Origin: Climacium dendroides
Lineage: Eukaryota; Streptophyta; Bryopsida; Hypnales; Climaciaceae
Length of the DNA stretch: 64,000 nucleotides
Assembly: GCA_950106755.1 (NCBI GenBank)
Contig: OX467089.1
Span: forward strand, 19,449,345 to 19,513,344
Direction of reading: 5' to 3'
Part shown: piece by piece, positions 1-11,093 of the stretch
Numbering within the stretch: position 1 is the first letter of the stretch
Layout: every line of letters starts with the position of its first letter
Made by a program: the position numbers and the translations under genes
The notes under the pieces: generated by a model
What the model saw: only the letters and a program-made list of their open reading frames with translations
Told to the model about the DNA's origin: nothing
Databases searched by the model: none

Positions 1-330
1 TGAAGTAAAAACCACATCTACCAGTTTACCACCAATTTTTCATCACTTGATGATTCTCTATTCAATTTCAAGCTTTTGGTCCATTTGATTATGATGTGCC
101 CAAATTTGACGATTGCAAGATACCAATGTAGCAAACATACTAATCCTATCTAGTGCATTCCAAACAATAAATAACATGAACCACAATTATAATAACTTCA
201 TATCCAATAGAAAAAATAACAATTTTGGAAATCTTAAGGTATAGCTAGCAACTCCTTTGGAAATTCTTAATTAATTTCTTACCAACTACAATGGAACATT
301 CAATCATAAAACATCATAGTATGATGTAGT
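1..330. repeat. Inverted partner of 5.39-6.53 kb
   Basis: Bases 1-110 match the reverse complement of about 6435-6530 (shared core 'catcacttgatgattctcta'). Bases 235-305 match the reverse complement of about 5385-5435 (core 'tgttccattgtagttggt'). The intervening 5 kb holds unrelated repeats, so the two ends look like diverged arms of an inverted duplication cut by the window edge. No coding potential is seen. Confidence 0.6.
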
Positions 331-653
331 GTTCGGGAATTTTTTTGAGTTTTACAGGCTAATTTTCTTCAATTCTCATATTGAGTTGGTTTTTGAAGAG
401 CTGAGTCCAATTATTTTCTCTATATTTTTACTCAAAATTGAAATTTTATAAATTTATTCACCATTTTTTTGCCAATGTTTTCAAGTTGCAACTATTTTTT
501 TTCCCAATTCCATTGGCTAACTTTAAACTAGCTATTGTTTTTCCCGAACACTTGTATGATGATTTGTTATGGTCTAATTTTAGACACCTTCCAAAAATTT
601 ATAGAAAAAACCTTGTCCACTCTTGTCCACCTCTCTATAGTTTAAATTTGGAA

Positions 654-2370
654 AAATAAACCCTAAATAATTATGAAATGTACAATATCTTTTTGCATTT
701 TTTTTCATGGCATTTGGTAGGTGAGATGAATCTTTTGTCTAAATGTCTCCTCTCTAATGTAATTAATTACTATTGACTTGGCTTGATGAAGAAAAAAGAA
801 TGGAATAGTGGGGGTCATTTTGCAAAGAGACATGTCTAGTATTTTTTTCAATGTACCACAAACAAATTAAACTAAAAAAAGGCTTTTTGTACCTTAATTT
901 TTTCTCTTGGATACCAATTGAAATAAAAATTGTATTCTCAAAAAGCTAATGTGTTTTACTCTTTACAAAAAGTTTTAAAAAATCATGAAAAATATAGAGA
1001 CCTTAGAACCTTCTCCATAAATCATTTTTTCTCCTAAGAGGACAATGGGACTTTAGGGGTTTAATTGAGATATTTTAGAATAATTGAAATTAGTGAGTAC
1101 AAATTTGAAGAAATAAAACCTCAATATAGAATGTACAATGTCTTCTTAAATTTTTACTATGACACTTGGTAGGTGAGATGAATCCTTTGCCCATGCTTCT
1201 CCTTTCTCATAGAGAGTAGGATTGAAGGGATCATCGTGCATAGCAATATGTCCCATATTTTCTTTTACCATAAACAAGTTGAATTAAACTTTCATGAACA
1301 ATACATTTTAGGCAAAAGATGTAGGGGTGGTTTTATAAAGGGATCACAATTACTATAGGTGGAGATACCTTTGAATATTCAAAAATCCATTAATCCAAAT
1401 TTTAAAAAATAAAACCTCAATATAGAATGTACAATGTCTTCTTGCATTTTAATTATGAAACTTGGTAGATGAGCTGAATCATTTGCCCCATGTGTCTCCT
1501 TTTGCATGTAAGCACTATTGACCAAGCTTGATGAAGAAGGGAGAGTACAATTGTGGGCACTATTTTGTAGAAAGATGTCTGCAATATTTCTTTTCCATGT
1601 ACTACAAATAAAAGAGGGATCACAATTAGGTGGAGATACTTGAGAATAATCCAAAATCAGTGATTTCAAATTTGAAGAAATAAAACCTAAATCTAAAATG
1701 TACAATGTCTTCTTGCATTTTTATAATGACATTTGGTAGGTGTCTCCTTTCTCATGTAAGCAATATTGACTTGCTGTCATGAGGACGGGAGGATGAGATT
1801 GTAGGCACCATTGTGCATAGAGATATGCCCAATATTTCCTTCTAATGTACCACAAACAAGTTAAACTAAACTTTCACAAATAGATATAGTACATATTAGG
1901 CAAGAAATTTAGAGGTTTATTTTTGAAAATGGATCACGAGTAGGTCGAAATACCTTAAGATAATCTAAAATTAGTAAATCTAAAATTTGAGAAATAAAAC
2001 CTCAATATAGAATGTACAACATGGTCTTGCATTTTTACCATGAGACTTGGTAGGTGAGATGAAGTCTTTGCTAATGGGTCTTTTTTTTTTATGAAAGCAT
2101 AGTTGACCTCCCTTGATGGGAAAGGGAGATTGGAAGTGCAAGGGACCATTTTGCATAGAAATATGTCCTATATTTATTCCCAATGTACCACAAATAAGTT
2201 GGACCAAACTTGTTGTGAATAGATATGGTATCTTTTTGGGAAGATATTTAGAGTTTGGTTCAAAAAGGGATCACAATTAGATGGAGATACCTTAGAAAAT
2301 TTTACAATGAATGAATCTAAATTTGGGAAAATAAAACTTCAATATAGAACCCATAATGCCTTCTTTTGTT
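654..2370. repeat. Degenerate tandem array, six ~300-bp units
   Basis: A block reading roughly 'aaataaaacctcaatataga', then 'atgtacaatgtcttcttgca' and 'acttggtaggtgagatgaat', recurs from about 654, 1111, 1409, 1679, 1992 and 2330. The spacings are 457, 298, 270, 313 and 339 bp. Units differ by many substitutions and indels, so the array is old. The larger first interval contains the 3' part of a dispersed element (888-1070). Short open frames inside it are not conserved between units. Confidence 0.8.
888..1070 (+). mobile_element. 3' fragment of a dispersed ~0.9-kb TIR element
   Basis: The block from 'ttggataccaattgaaataa' to 'gggactttaggggtttaat' also occurs at about 33510-33690 and 62150-62330, at the 3' end of two longer copies. 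It ends in the terminal inverted repeat of that family (CCCTAAAGTCCC on the opposite strand). Only the 3' part is present here, so this is a truncated copy. Confidence 0.55.
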
Positions 2371-3849
2371 AACATAAAACAACCCATTGTGATCAAAAGA
2401 CCCATAGTAGGCAACCATGGAATGATCCAATTATCATTATTTTTCCAATAAAATTAAATTTGGGATATAAAGGTACACTAATGAATTGACAATGACCTCA
2501 TGAGAAACTTTTAACTTTTCATTGTAAATTCATCATAGGAAGTGACTTTTTTAGGCCTTCTACATTTGGAAAATATTATGATTCTTGTAGGCATGTAAGA
2601 TGAGCATTATGGATATGGTTTTGGGGTAGACAGTCTATAAACTCTTTTATGGTAGAACACTTCAAAGATTCACAAGAAATTCACACCTTGTCAAAAAAAT
2701 ATTATTTCAATTGCTCTTGCTCTTTCTTGCACTTGTCTTTTTGTGAAATTAAAAAAAAAAATTAGCAATGGCATGAAGGCAAACTCCTAATTCTAACCGC
2801 AATGGATTGTTTTACCTTATTGGGAATAAATTTGATATTACCTTTGTCCCAAAATAATCTTCTTGTTGGATAAAATGTTATGGATTAAGGCTAAAAATAA
2901 CATTCAAAAACCAATTTCATGCTATAAATAGAATTTGGTGTACTTTTAGAATTCTAAAGATTTTGAGTTTCAGAGCTCTTTTCAAAGTGTAGTTTTGGAA
3001 TATTAAAAAGTAGATTCTTGGAGGCATTTTCAAGGAGCACCATTGGTCAATATTTGGAGGATGAATAGTTGCAAATCTGGAGATATTCTTGGTCATTCAT
3101 CACCCGAAAAACGTCCTCGGCGTCGTTTGAGGGTTAATTTATCTTCTAAACCTTTCAAAACTTGCAAATTTTATCATGCCCGGCAAAATAAAAAGTTCTT
3201 GCGTTTTTTCCCCATGGGTAAATTGGGAACAAGCAAGGGGGTCCCCACGGCCATGACGGACCTGGGTCCCGTTTTCGGATGCAAGGACTATTGACTTGGC
3301 CTCCCTAAAGGGGAAGGCGAAGTCTTTGGGGGATGGGGTACATGTCCAAAAATTTGTTTCAGTGTACCGCAAACAAGCCTCGCAACAAATGGCACCCAGG
3401 CAGCACTCCTGTTCATGGCACCAGGTTTTGTTTTCTTTTGGCTTTCTGGTGCCAGATTGCACTCAAAGAAATAATTTGGCTATCAAGTGTCAGAAAAAAT
3501 GTCAAAAAATTTGGATGGAATTGTCAAAAACACTTCAAATTTAAAAAAAAAAATTGGATGAAATCTCCAAATTGTGAATGAAAACAGAATTATGCACATG
3601 TGATATGTGCTAATGTGATATTTTCTATCCAATATGTGGATGAATGTTGAAATTTGAATAACATTTTATATTGACACTTTGACACTTCTTTAAAAATGAA
3701 AAAAAAAGAGAGCCCTGCATGGCACCCAATCAACTGCAGAGTATGATCACCTGTTGTATCCCATTGAACCAGTCGGTCGGTCGGTTGAGCCTCTTGCAGA
3801 GGTACAGTTGAGGGTAAAGGCAAAATAAAGTTTTGAAAATCCCTATTTT
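2371..3849. other. Intergenic DNA without a supported gene
   Basis: AT-rich to about 3.0 kb, then a moderately GC-richer patch (3.05-3.45 kb) with overlapping open frames on both strands. None of them shows a recognisable domain, codon bias or splice context. The phrase 'tgcaaattttatcatg' at about 3165 recurs near 4.5 and 5.5 kb, which points to repeat-derived sequence. Confidence 0.5.
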
Positions 3850-3895
3850 TTGTGCCGGAACAATTTTGTTGTTAAAACCTCTACGCCTGAGTGTA

Positions 3896-4300
3896 TAGTA
3901 GTGCAACAAGCCTCTTGTGGAAGCGGTTTTGTCCCCCGTATTTTATCCCTAGGAAAAATGAAAGAACCTTTTATTTGCTACGCGATTTTTCTTTTGCAAA
4001 TTTTGAATTCATATTTGCAATTAGAGGCCCTAAAGTATCTAGAAGAGGTGTAGAGAAATAGGACTAAAACAACACAAAATAGGGGGTCTTTTTTTACATT
4101 CACCCTTATTTGGACCTTTGTAAGAGGCTCATTGCACTACTATAGACTCAACCCACCTCTCCTTACTAATTTGGGGCCTTAGATTGCAAATATGAATCCA
4201 AAATTTGCAAAAAACAAATTACGTAGCAAGTGAAAGTTCCTACATTTTCCTCAAGGGTAAAACATGGGGACAAAATTGTCTCCACAAGAAGAGTCAGGGT
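3896..4300. repeat. Foldback pair of a ~140-bp dispersed repeat
   Basis: The left arm (about 3912-4052) and the reverse complement of the right arm (about 4151-4288) share, in order, 'cttgtgga', 'ttttgtcccc', 'tttgctac', 'ttttgcaaatttt', 'attcatatttgcaat' and 'aggccc' with scattered differences. A ~100-bp spacer separates them. Further diverged copies of the unit lie at about 4365-4500 (same orientation as the right arm), 6218-6360 and 8133-8300 (same orientation as the left arm). Confidence 0.75.
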
Positions 4301-4319
4301 GAACTCGGCCCCTCCCTCG

Positions 4320-5384
4320 GCCCCTCCAAGTCATTCCACGGGTGCAAGTAAAAAAACAACCCCCCTATTTTATGCTTGATTAATATACCTCATACACCTC
4401 TCCTACATAATTCAGTGCCTCTAATTGCAAACATGAATTCAAAGCTTCCAAATTTCATCGAATGAAAATTTTCCACATGTTTCAAGAAGGAGATTATTAT
4501 TATTTTTTTAAATTCCAAATTTTATCATGCATGGAAAGTAAAAAAAATCCAGCATTTTCCTGAGGGTCCAGCCCACTGAAATTCCCCAGAAGCCACATGC
4601 CCAACATGTGAGTTTCCATACTACAGTATTTTCCTATTCACAGCAAGCATCAGCAGCATCAGCAGTTCCAGTTCCAGTTCCAGTTTCGCTTTTTTATTTT
4701 TATTTTTTTGAATCCCAGTTTCACTTTTTTATTTTTTTTTAAACTTTATTTTTTTTGTGAGTTCCAGTTTCGCTTTGCTTGCAAGTCTTCCCCAAATCCC
4801 ACTTCCATCCCAAATCTTTTTCCCACATCAATCCTCCCCTCCGGGCCGCTCCCCTCGCTTGGTGCCCCATGAAACCTCCTCCCTCCCTCTCCCCCATCAT
4901 GCTTCAAACCCAAGCCGCACATCCCTAGAAAAAGTCTTCAGGCTACAATCCGCAAGATTTCATCGCTCACATGCCTCCCACTGCATGATGAACGAGCCAA
5001 ACTGGAACGGAAACGGAACGGAACCCACATTCGGCCCACATTCGGGTCCGGATCGGGCCCGGATTCTCGAATCCTCGGGGCACCCCGTTTCCGATGATTG
5101 ATGAGCTCTTTATGAGCTCACCCAATTGGGAGCCCACCATTTTCAACGAGAAAAAGGGAAGGAAAAAGAGAAGGGGAAGGAAAAAAAAGGACGGAGGAAA
5201 AAGCTTCGGTTGGGAGCCCACCGTTTGGAAAAAACTGGTGGTTGGGACGCGCAGCAGGACTGTAGAAGTGGGCACTGGGCATTTTTTTTTTCCAACAAGT
5301 TTTTGGGGGGTATTGCAAATTAGACAAAAAAAAATTTGAAAAAAAAGAAAGAAAGAAAAAAGTCATTGTACTAAAGGTATCTCT
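4320..5384. other. Low-complexity intergenic segment, no supported gene
   Basis: Contains one more copy of the foldback unit (about 4365-4500), a short hexanucleotide run, T-rich stretches, and a GC-richer patch (4.76-5.25 kb) with small local duplications. Examples are 'ttgggagcccacc' near 5118 and 5212, and 'cccacattcgg' twice near 5030. Open frames on both strands have no recognisable domain. Confidence 0.5.
4664..4685. repeat. Hexanucleotide microsatellite (AGTTCC)n
   Basis: About four tandem AGTTCC units are visible, followed by 'agtttcgct'. That ending recurs at about 4690 and 4765 next to T-runs. Confidence 0.75.
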
Positions 5385-6530
5385 GAATGTTCCATTGTAG
5401 TTGGTGAGAAATTAGTTACTAAGAATTTCCAGGGGGGGAGGACACTGAATCCTGCCCACGAAGTGGTAATTTTTTTTGATTGGGGGTGGGGTGGGGTAAA
5501 AGTAAAAAAAAAATGCAAATTTTATCATGTGTAGAAAAAAAAATTCAATATTTTTGCTTGGGGTAAATTCAGCCTCTTGGACCCGGTTTGTAGGTTGGAT
5601 TTAACGGCCTCTAGTGCTAGCTCGGCGTTGGGGTTTCCCAAGGTGGTCAACATTGGTACTTTTACCTCCAATCTTTGCAAACTCTACTCCGACAAGGTTG
5701 GCTTGTTGCTAAGAAGGTTTGATAGCATTTGGTTACGAACTAGTTTTTTTGGGGTATTAGATCTCATGGAAAAATGAAGTGGAATTTAGTTCATCCCAAG
5801 ATGGGGGGCTTTCTAGATTGATCGTGGTTTCGTGCTTTAGTGGTAGTAGTCTTTAGTTCCATTTTGGCGCTTCGTTCTATTGAATTCTTGTGCTTAGACA
5901 AAAGATAGAAGAACTACACTTGAAAATGGAAAAAAAAAATCCCTAAGGACTTTGTCTCTTGGTTCAATGTATTGTTTCTCTTATTAATGGAAATTATCTA
6001 CTTGTTTAAAAAAATGTTTATTTTTTAAATTGGAAATAAAATTATTGTTGTGGCTCTTGTTATTTATTGTTTGTAATGCATAATATATAATTAGGGTGTT
6101 TGCTTTTAAATCGATATCTTTTAATTGTCAAATTTGGACACACCGTAAGGTAGGATGCTAAACCCATCCAACAAAATGGACCATGTAGGTGAAAATGTAG
6201 GAATTTTATCCCAAGAAAAAGTGTAAGAATTTTTTATTTGTCACACATGATAAAATTTGCAAATTTTGAATTCCTATTTGCAATCAAAGACCCCAAATTA
6301 AGTAGGAGTGGTCAAGAACAAAACCTATACAAAAGACAATAGGGGGATTTTTATTTACTTTTATCCTAAAAAATACAAAATTCACCTTGCTCATCTCACT
6401 TTGTGGGATGGTTTTAGCATCTTGCTAGCGTAACTAAATGGAATAAAAGTTTAAAACTAAATAGAGAATCATCAAGTGATAAAAAAAAGTTGGTAGTAAA
6501 TTAGTAGATGTGGATTTCATCTAAATGCGG
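5385..6530. repeat. Inverted partner of the left window edge
   Basis: Bases 5385-5435 and 6435-6530 match, as reverse complement, 235-305 and 1-110 respectively. Between them lie a GC-richer patch (5.56-5.80 kb) with no recognisable protein and a direct copy of the dispersed foldback unit (6218-6360). Confidence 0.55.
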
Positions 6531-6689
6531 TAACATTGCCCATCCATTTTGAGTGAACAATGTCACAAAAACTATTGATTAATGATAGCAAAGAATGATA
6601 ATTTTATTTGTAGAAATGGTCAAGTTGAACCACATATTTGTAGAAGTAAATACTTTAGCACTCCACTCTAATTCAAGAGAACTACTTCC

Positions 6690-7541
6690 AACCACTGTAG
6701 GTGGTTGACGTACTTGGATAGTTTGTTTGTCAAGGAGGCGTGTCAAGTTTTGAACACTAGAACAAGGTGTGGTCATTTGGACACCGTTGCATAGAGCCAG
6801 AGCTAGATATTGGAGGCCCATGTTTGCACCAAGCCTAGTGCCACTGTAGGTAGATGGCGTACTTGGGCAGTTTATAAGGCAGTTTATTCACTAGGGTGGC
6901 GTGTCAAGTTTTGGACACTAGAACAAGGTGTGGTCATTTGGACACCGCTACATAGAGTGAAAGCTAGGTGTTGGAGGTTCACGTTTGCGCCAAGCCTAGT
7001 GCCACCGTAGATAGATGGCGTACTTGGGCAATTTATTTACTAGTATGTCGTGTCAAATTTTAGACACTAGAACAAGGTGTGGTCATTTGGCCCTCGATGA
7101 ATAGGATGAGAGCGAGGTGTCAGAGACCCGTGTTTGCACCAAGCCTAGTGCTAATATAGGCCTTGGCATACTTGGACCAATTTGTTTGATAGGATGTTGC
7201 GTCAAGTTCCAAACAATAGTAGAAAATGTATATAGGGTGAGAGCCAGGTGTCGGAGGCCTGTGTTTGTACCAAGCCTAGTGCCACTATAGCTGGCTGGCG
7301 TATTTGGACAATTTGTTCACTATGGGGTCGTGTCAAATTCTGGACGCTAGAAGAAAGTGTAGACATTTGGCCCCCTATGAATAGGATACTAGTGAGGTGT
7401 CAAAGGCCCATGTTTGCACCAAGCCTAGTGCAAATATAAGCCTTGGCATGCTTGGGGTAGTTTGTTTGGTAGGATGTCGCGTCAAGTTCTAGACAATAGT
7501 AGAGTGTTCATTTGAACACCAATAAATAGTGAGAGAGCTCG
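6690..7541. repeat. Tandem array, ~150-bp units
   Basis: The phrase 'caccaagcctagtgccac', preceded by 'ggcccatgtttg', recurs near 6825, 6990, 7137, 7266 and 7419. Between occurrences the units share 'cgtgtcaagtt', 'gacactagaacaaggtgtgg' and 'tcatttgg'. A partial unit starts near 6690. The units are diverged and the open frames in them are broken differently from copy to copy, so this is best read as a satellite-like array. Confidence 0.85.
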
Positions 7542-7831
7542 GTGTCAGAGGCTCTTGTGTTTCCACCTAAGTCCATTGCTAATACACGCATCGGGTACTA
7601 TGCTTTCGTACTGTTGATTGAAGCCTGCGGACCACCCAGGTGTCAGAGGCCCGTGTTTCCACCTAAGTCCACTGCCAATACACGCATCGGACACTATGCT
7701 TTCGCATTGTTCATTGAAGCCCGTGGACCACCCAGGTGTCAGAGGCCTGTGTTTCCACCTAAGTCCACTGCCAATACACACATTGGGCACTATGCTTTTG
7801 CACTGTTCATTGAAGCCCACGGACGACCCTT
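7542..7831. repeat. Tandem array of three ~97-bp units
   Basis: Three close copies begin with 'gtgtcagaggc' at 7542, 7640 and 7736. Each contains 'gtttccacctaagtcca', 'aatacacgcat' and 'actatgctttcg'. The units are more alike than those of the preceding array, and the shared 'gtgtcagaggc' opening suggests they grew from it. Open frames run through on both strands because 96 is a multiple of three, but no protein family is recognisable. Confidence 0.85.
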
Positions 7832-8132
7832 TCCACTAGTGAAAAAGCCATTGTGGGTGCCTACTAGTTCCCCTCAAATTATATTACCTCTTTTGATTTA
7901 TCAAATTAATGCCTGGAACGCTAATTTATCAAAGCCACGTTGTTTATAATCAGTGCATGGTGAATATCATTGAATTCCAACAATTTTCTTGACTTGTGTT
8001 CTTGATGAACAATAATTATGTAGGTGACATTGCATCACACTAAAAATAGAATTGAAAATAAAACTAATAGACAAGAACGGGACTGATAGGGAAGATTGCC
8101 CCCCTTGTTGCCTTGTGTTTGTTTTACTCATG

Positions 8133-8300
8133 AAGAAAACACTGAAATTTTTTAAATTTGCCCACCTACTATACGATTCAAAAATTACAAATTCATACTT
8201 ACAATCAAATGCCTCAAAGAAGCTTAGAAGAGTTGAAAAAACACAAAATTTATGCAACACAAGAGAAGGGGGCAATTTTTTTTTTTTACATTTACCCTTG
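8133..8300 (+). repeat. Copy of the dispersed foldback unit
   Basis: Matches the left arm at 3912-4060 in the same orientation: a 'cacctactat'-type block, then 'aattcatacttacaatcaaa', then a 'gggggcaatttttttt' tail followed by 'acatttaccc'. It lies just upstream of the bZIP promoter region. Confidence 0.6.
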
Positions 8301-8416
8301 TCAATAAAGGTGGTCAATCCTCCCCCCTTGCCTTCACTTTGAGTTCTCACTTCTTTCACGATGGAGCCCCGGAGCTTCGAGCGTAGTTCCCAACGGAGAC
8401 GGCAATGGCCTTCCAC

Positions 8417-8423
8417 CACGTCA
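8417..8423. promoter_or_regulatory. ACGT-core element (CACGTCA) upstream of the bZIP gene
   Basis: A CACGTCA hybrid G/C-box lies about 0.29 kb upstream of the candidate TATA box. ACGT cores are bound by plant bZIP proteins of the family encoded downstream, so autoregulation is possible. This rests on one short motif only. Confidence 0.3.
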
Positions 8424-8701
8424 CACTTTGGATAAGAGCATAAATTATCCACTTGGGGACGCACATGACAGCAGTCAGCGGCTTTTCGGCGGTCCGATTC
8501 GCATCGACGGATTGGATTCCGCCACGTTTTTCCACCACCTCTTTCCAGCCGCCTCTTGCGTTTCAAGCCTGGCCCTCCCCACAGGTTTTCACTCCTACTC
8601 TCTCCTACCCCCCAGCCCAAAGAGCGACCGATCGTAGGCGGCTCCAGTGAGCTATAGCTCCCGGTGTACAGTACAGTAGCGTTGCTTGCATCCCAATTCT
8701 G

Positions 8702-8707
8702 TATAAG
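8702..8707 (+). promoter_or_regulatory. Candidate TATA box of the bZIP gene
   Basis: TATAAG is followed about 35-60 bp later by CT-rich DNA (8755-8800) typical of plant leaders. It would give a 5' leader of roughly 570 nt before the ATG at 9309. The start site itself cannot be read from sequence. Confidence 0.4.
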
Positions 8708-9106
8708 TTGCATCCTCTGGGCCGATTTCTAATTTCAGACACCTCTCTTGCGAGCACGCTCTCCATTCTCCCTCTCTCCCTCTTCTTCTTCTTCGCCTCC
8801 ACCTTGCACGCACAGTTTGGGGCAATCGCACAGATTAGGTGGTTGGTGATTCGGGTTTGGAAGCGGTGTGATCGACTGAGTGGTGGGGTGTTTTGTTTTT
8901 TGTTTCTGAAGGGATTGGTGGTATTACCTGTGATTGCTGTTGCTGTGCTTTTTTGGTTTTCGGTTCTTGAAGGCAGTGATTGAGGAGGCGGAGTGATTTG
9001 GGTCGGCAGTTGGAAGCGTTTCTTTTGCATGCATGAAAAGCCCTCGAGGCGGCGCAGCCCATCCTCCGTTTAGCTGACACCAATTTGAGACGTTCCTCCG
9101 ATCCCT

Positions 9107-9268
9107 ATGTGTTGCCCAGTCGGAAGGTCGCGGGCGAAGTGGAGCGAGCTGAGTCTAGGATTAGTGTTCCACTCCGGAAAGTCAATCAAACGGGCCAAGT
9201 CCCGAGAGAAACCGGAGTTGCTCGCGAATTCTGAGGAGTTTTTCCGGAATTTAGCAGTGCTCGGGTGA
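9107..9268 (+). promoter_or_regulatory. Upstream ORF (53 codons) in the bZIP leader
   Basis: An ATG at 9107 opens 53 codons ending in TGA at 9266-9268, 40 nt before the main ATG. Two shorter upstream ORFs (14 codons each, from 9029 and 9033) precede it. Upstream ORFs repress some plant bZIP mRNAs, notably the sucrose-responsive group S genes. This peptide is not recognised as that conserved type, so a regulatory role is inferred from position only. Confidence 0.45.
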
Positions 9269-9308
9269 ATCCGAACTTGGCAGGGAGTCAACACAAAGAA
9301 AGTTCGCC

Positions 9309-11052
9309 ATGGATCGTGTTACTTCCGTTGATGATATCTTGGGCACCTACTGGGCCAACCCCTCGGCGGCGCTTGGTGGCGGCTCCAACAAGAGCAACAT
9401 GATGAACCGCAGCGACTCAGAATTCTCCTTCCAGGAGTTTCTCAAGGAGAGCATCGTGGAGCATCCTCGCGTCGGGAAGAGCCGCTTCGGGGAAGGCGCA
9501 TCCAAGCCGGGGGACGCCGACGCAGCAGCAGAGGAGGCAAAAATGGAGTTCACTCCGCCCATGTTCGCGAGCACCGAGGAGCTTCGGGCCATGAATAACG
9601 TGGTCGATGCGCCGGTGGAGGTGGACGAAGTGGCGGCGATTGAAGGGGCGTTGAATCCTCTCTTTTCCGGGATGCAAGAGGGCACCGACAAAGAGTATAC
9701 GAACTTTCCTTCTGGTGCCGTTGGTGCCCCCGGTGATGTCGTTAGCGCCCAGGATTACGAGGTGTTTCTGAAGCAGAAGTTGGAAATTGCATGCGCCGCC
9801 GCGGCCCTCACCAGGGTGCGCATCCTCCCCGTGGCTTTCATTCGTTGGTTGTTTCTCCCATTTTTCTTTATCAAACGTGCAAGAAATTTACTGCGCATGC
9901 AAGCTCAGCGATCTTTTAGAGGATATGGACAAACCATCAGAGGTTTTCAGACTGAGAATTTTTTGGTCTTGGACTCGTAGAGAAAGTTTTGGGGTCTCGA
10001 TGTTGCTACTCATCCGGGGTAGGGGTTTAAGGTTCTACATGGTTCCAGAGATGTTGACAAGTTGGTTTGGGGTGGTTGATGGAAACAGGCGAATGGTGAG
10101 ATTGCAAACCTTGGGTCAGCAGCGCCGATTGCGCAACAGCCAAAATTTGCGGTCACGGAATTGACTGGTAACGATTTGCCCTCCTGTTAGCAACAATTTT
10201 TTCTTTTATCGTCGGATAGTTCAAGGTTTTGTCAGTTAGCATGGAGGGGTTTAGGCCTGCCCACTTTTTGCTTCCGAAGGTCCAGGGTAACGCTAACGTC
10301 TGGTTGACTTGTATGTGATTGCAGACATGAAGACGAAATTCCCAAATAGGGGACTATGCCCGCCGCCTCCTTCGGTGCCGACCAGACCGGATGTTGACGC
10401 ATTGGGCAAACTCCGACCCATCACTAGCGGTTCCGAGGTTTCTGACGACGACGAACAAGATTTGCTGAATCAAAACCTGCCACGCAGTGATTTGAAGAAA
10501 GTCAAGAGGTATACTATCTTAAAGCGGGAATCCTGATACAGCAATGGAGAATTTCAGGAAAATATCTGTTGATATGAGAAGGTTGCTTTCCGTAGAGCAG
10601 GCTGGGGTTTTACAGCACTTTCTGTTGTTCGAAGGTTGTCACTATTCCTTATACATTAGTGTCTGACATTCAGAGTTTCTTCTGACAGAATGCTCTCCAA
10701 CCGCGAATCTGCCCGACGGTCGCGCCGAAGGAAACAAGCGCATTTGAGCGACCTAGAAATGCAGGTGGCGCAATTGAGAGTTGAGAACACCACCCTCATG
10801 CAAAGGCTGCAGGAGGTGAGCCACATGCACAAAGAAGCCTCGGTGGACAATCGAATCCTCAAGGCGGATGTGGAGGCGCTGCGTGCCAAGGTGAAGATGG
10901 CGGAGGGCATGGTGGCCCGCCAACAAGGACAGCCCATGGGGAATTTCATCCCAGACCCCAGCTTGAATTTCATGTCGCCCTACATGATGAACGACATGGA
11001 AAGACCCTTGTTGCAGCAGATGAGGCATAGCTCCATGCTACGACAAGAGCAG

Positions 11053-11093
<41 letters not shown>

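Noticed and set aside
4757..5101. 114-codon frame rich in Ser/Pro
   Set aside because: Starts without ATG in a local simple-sequence context and has no domain.
7542..7949. 135-codon frame (and a minus-strand one) in the 97-bp array
   Set aside because: Openness follows from the 96-bp spacing being a multiple of three. The repeat units are satellite-like and no protein family is recognisable.
7967..8713. 248-codon open frame on the minus strand
   Set aside because: It runs through a dispersed repeat copy (8133-8300) and the bZIP promoter, has no recognisable domain and no splice or promoter context.
9816..9980. Read-through extension of bZIP exon 1 as a 223-aa protein
   Set aside because: The frame past 9815 turns hydrophobic and ends without the bZIP domain. 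A GT donor at 9816 and downstream family-specific exons show it is intron. A retained-intron isoform cannot be excluded.
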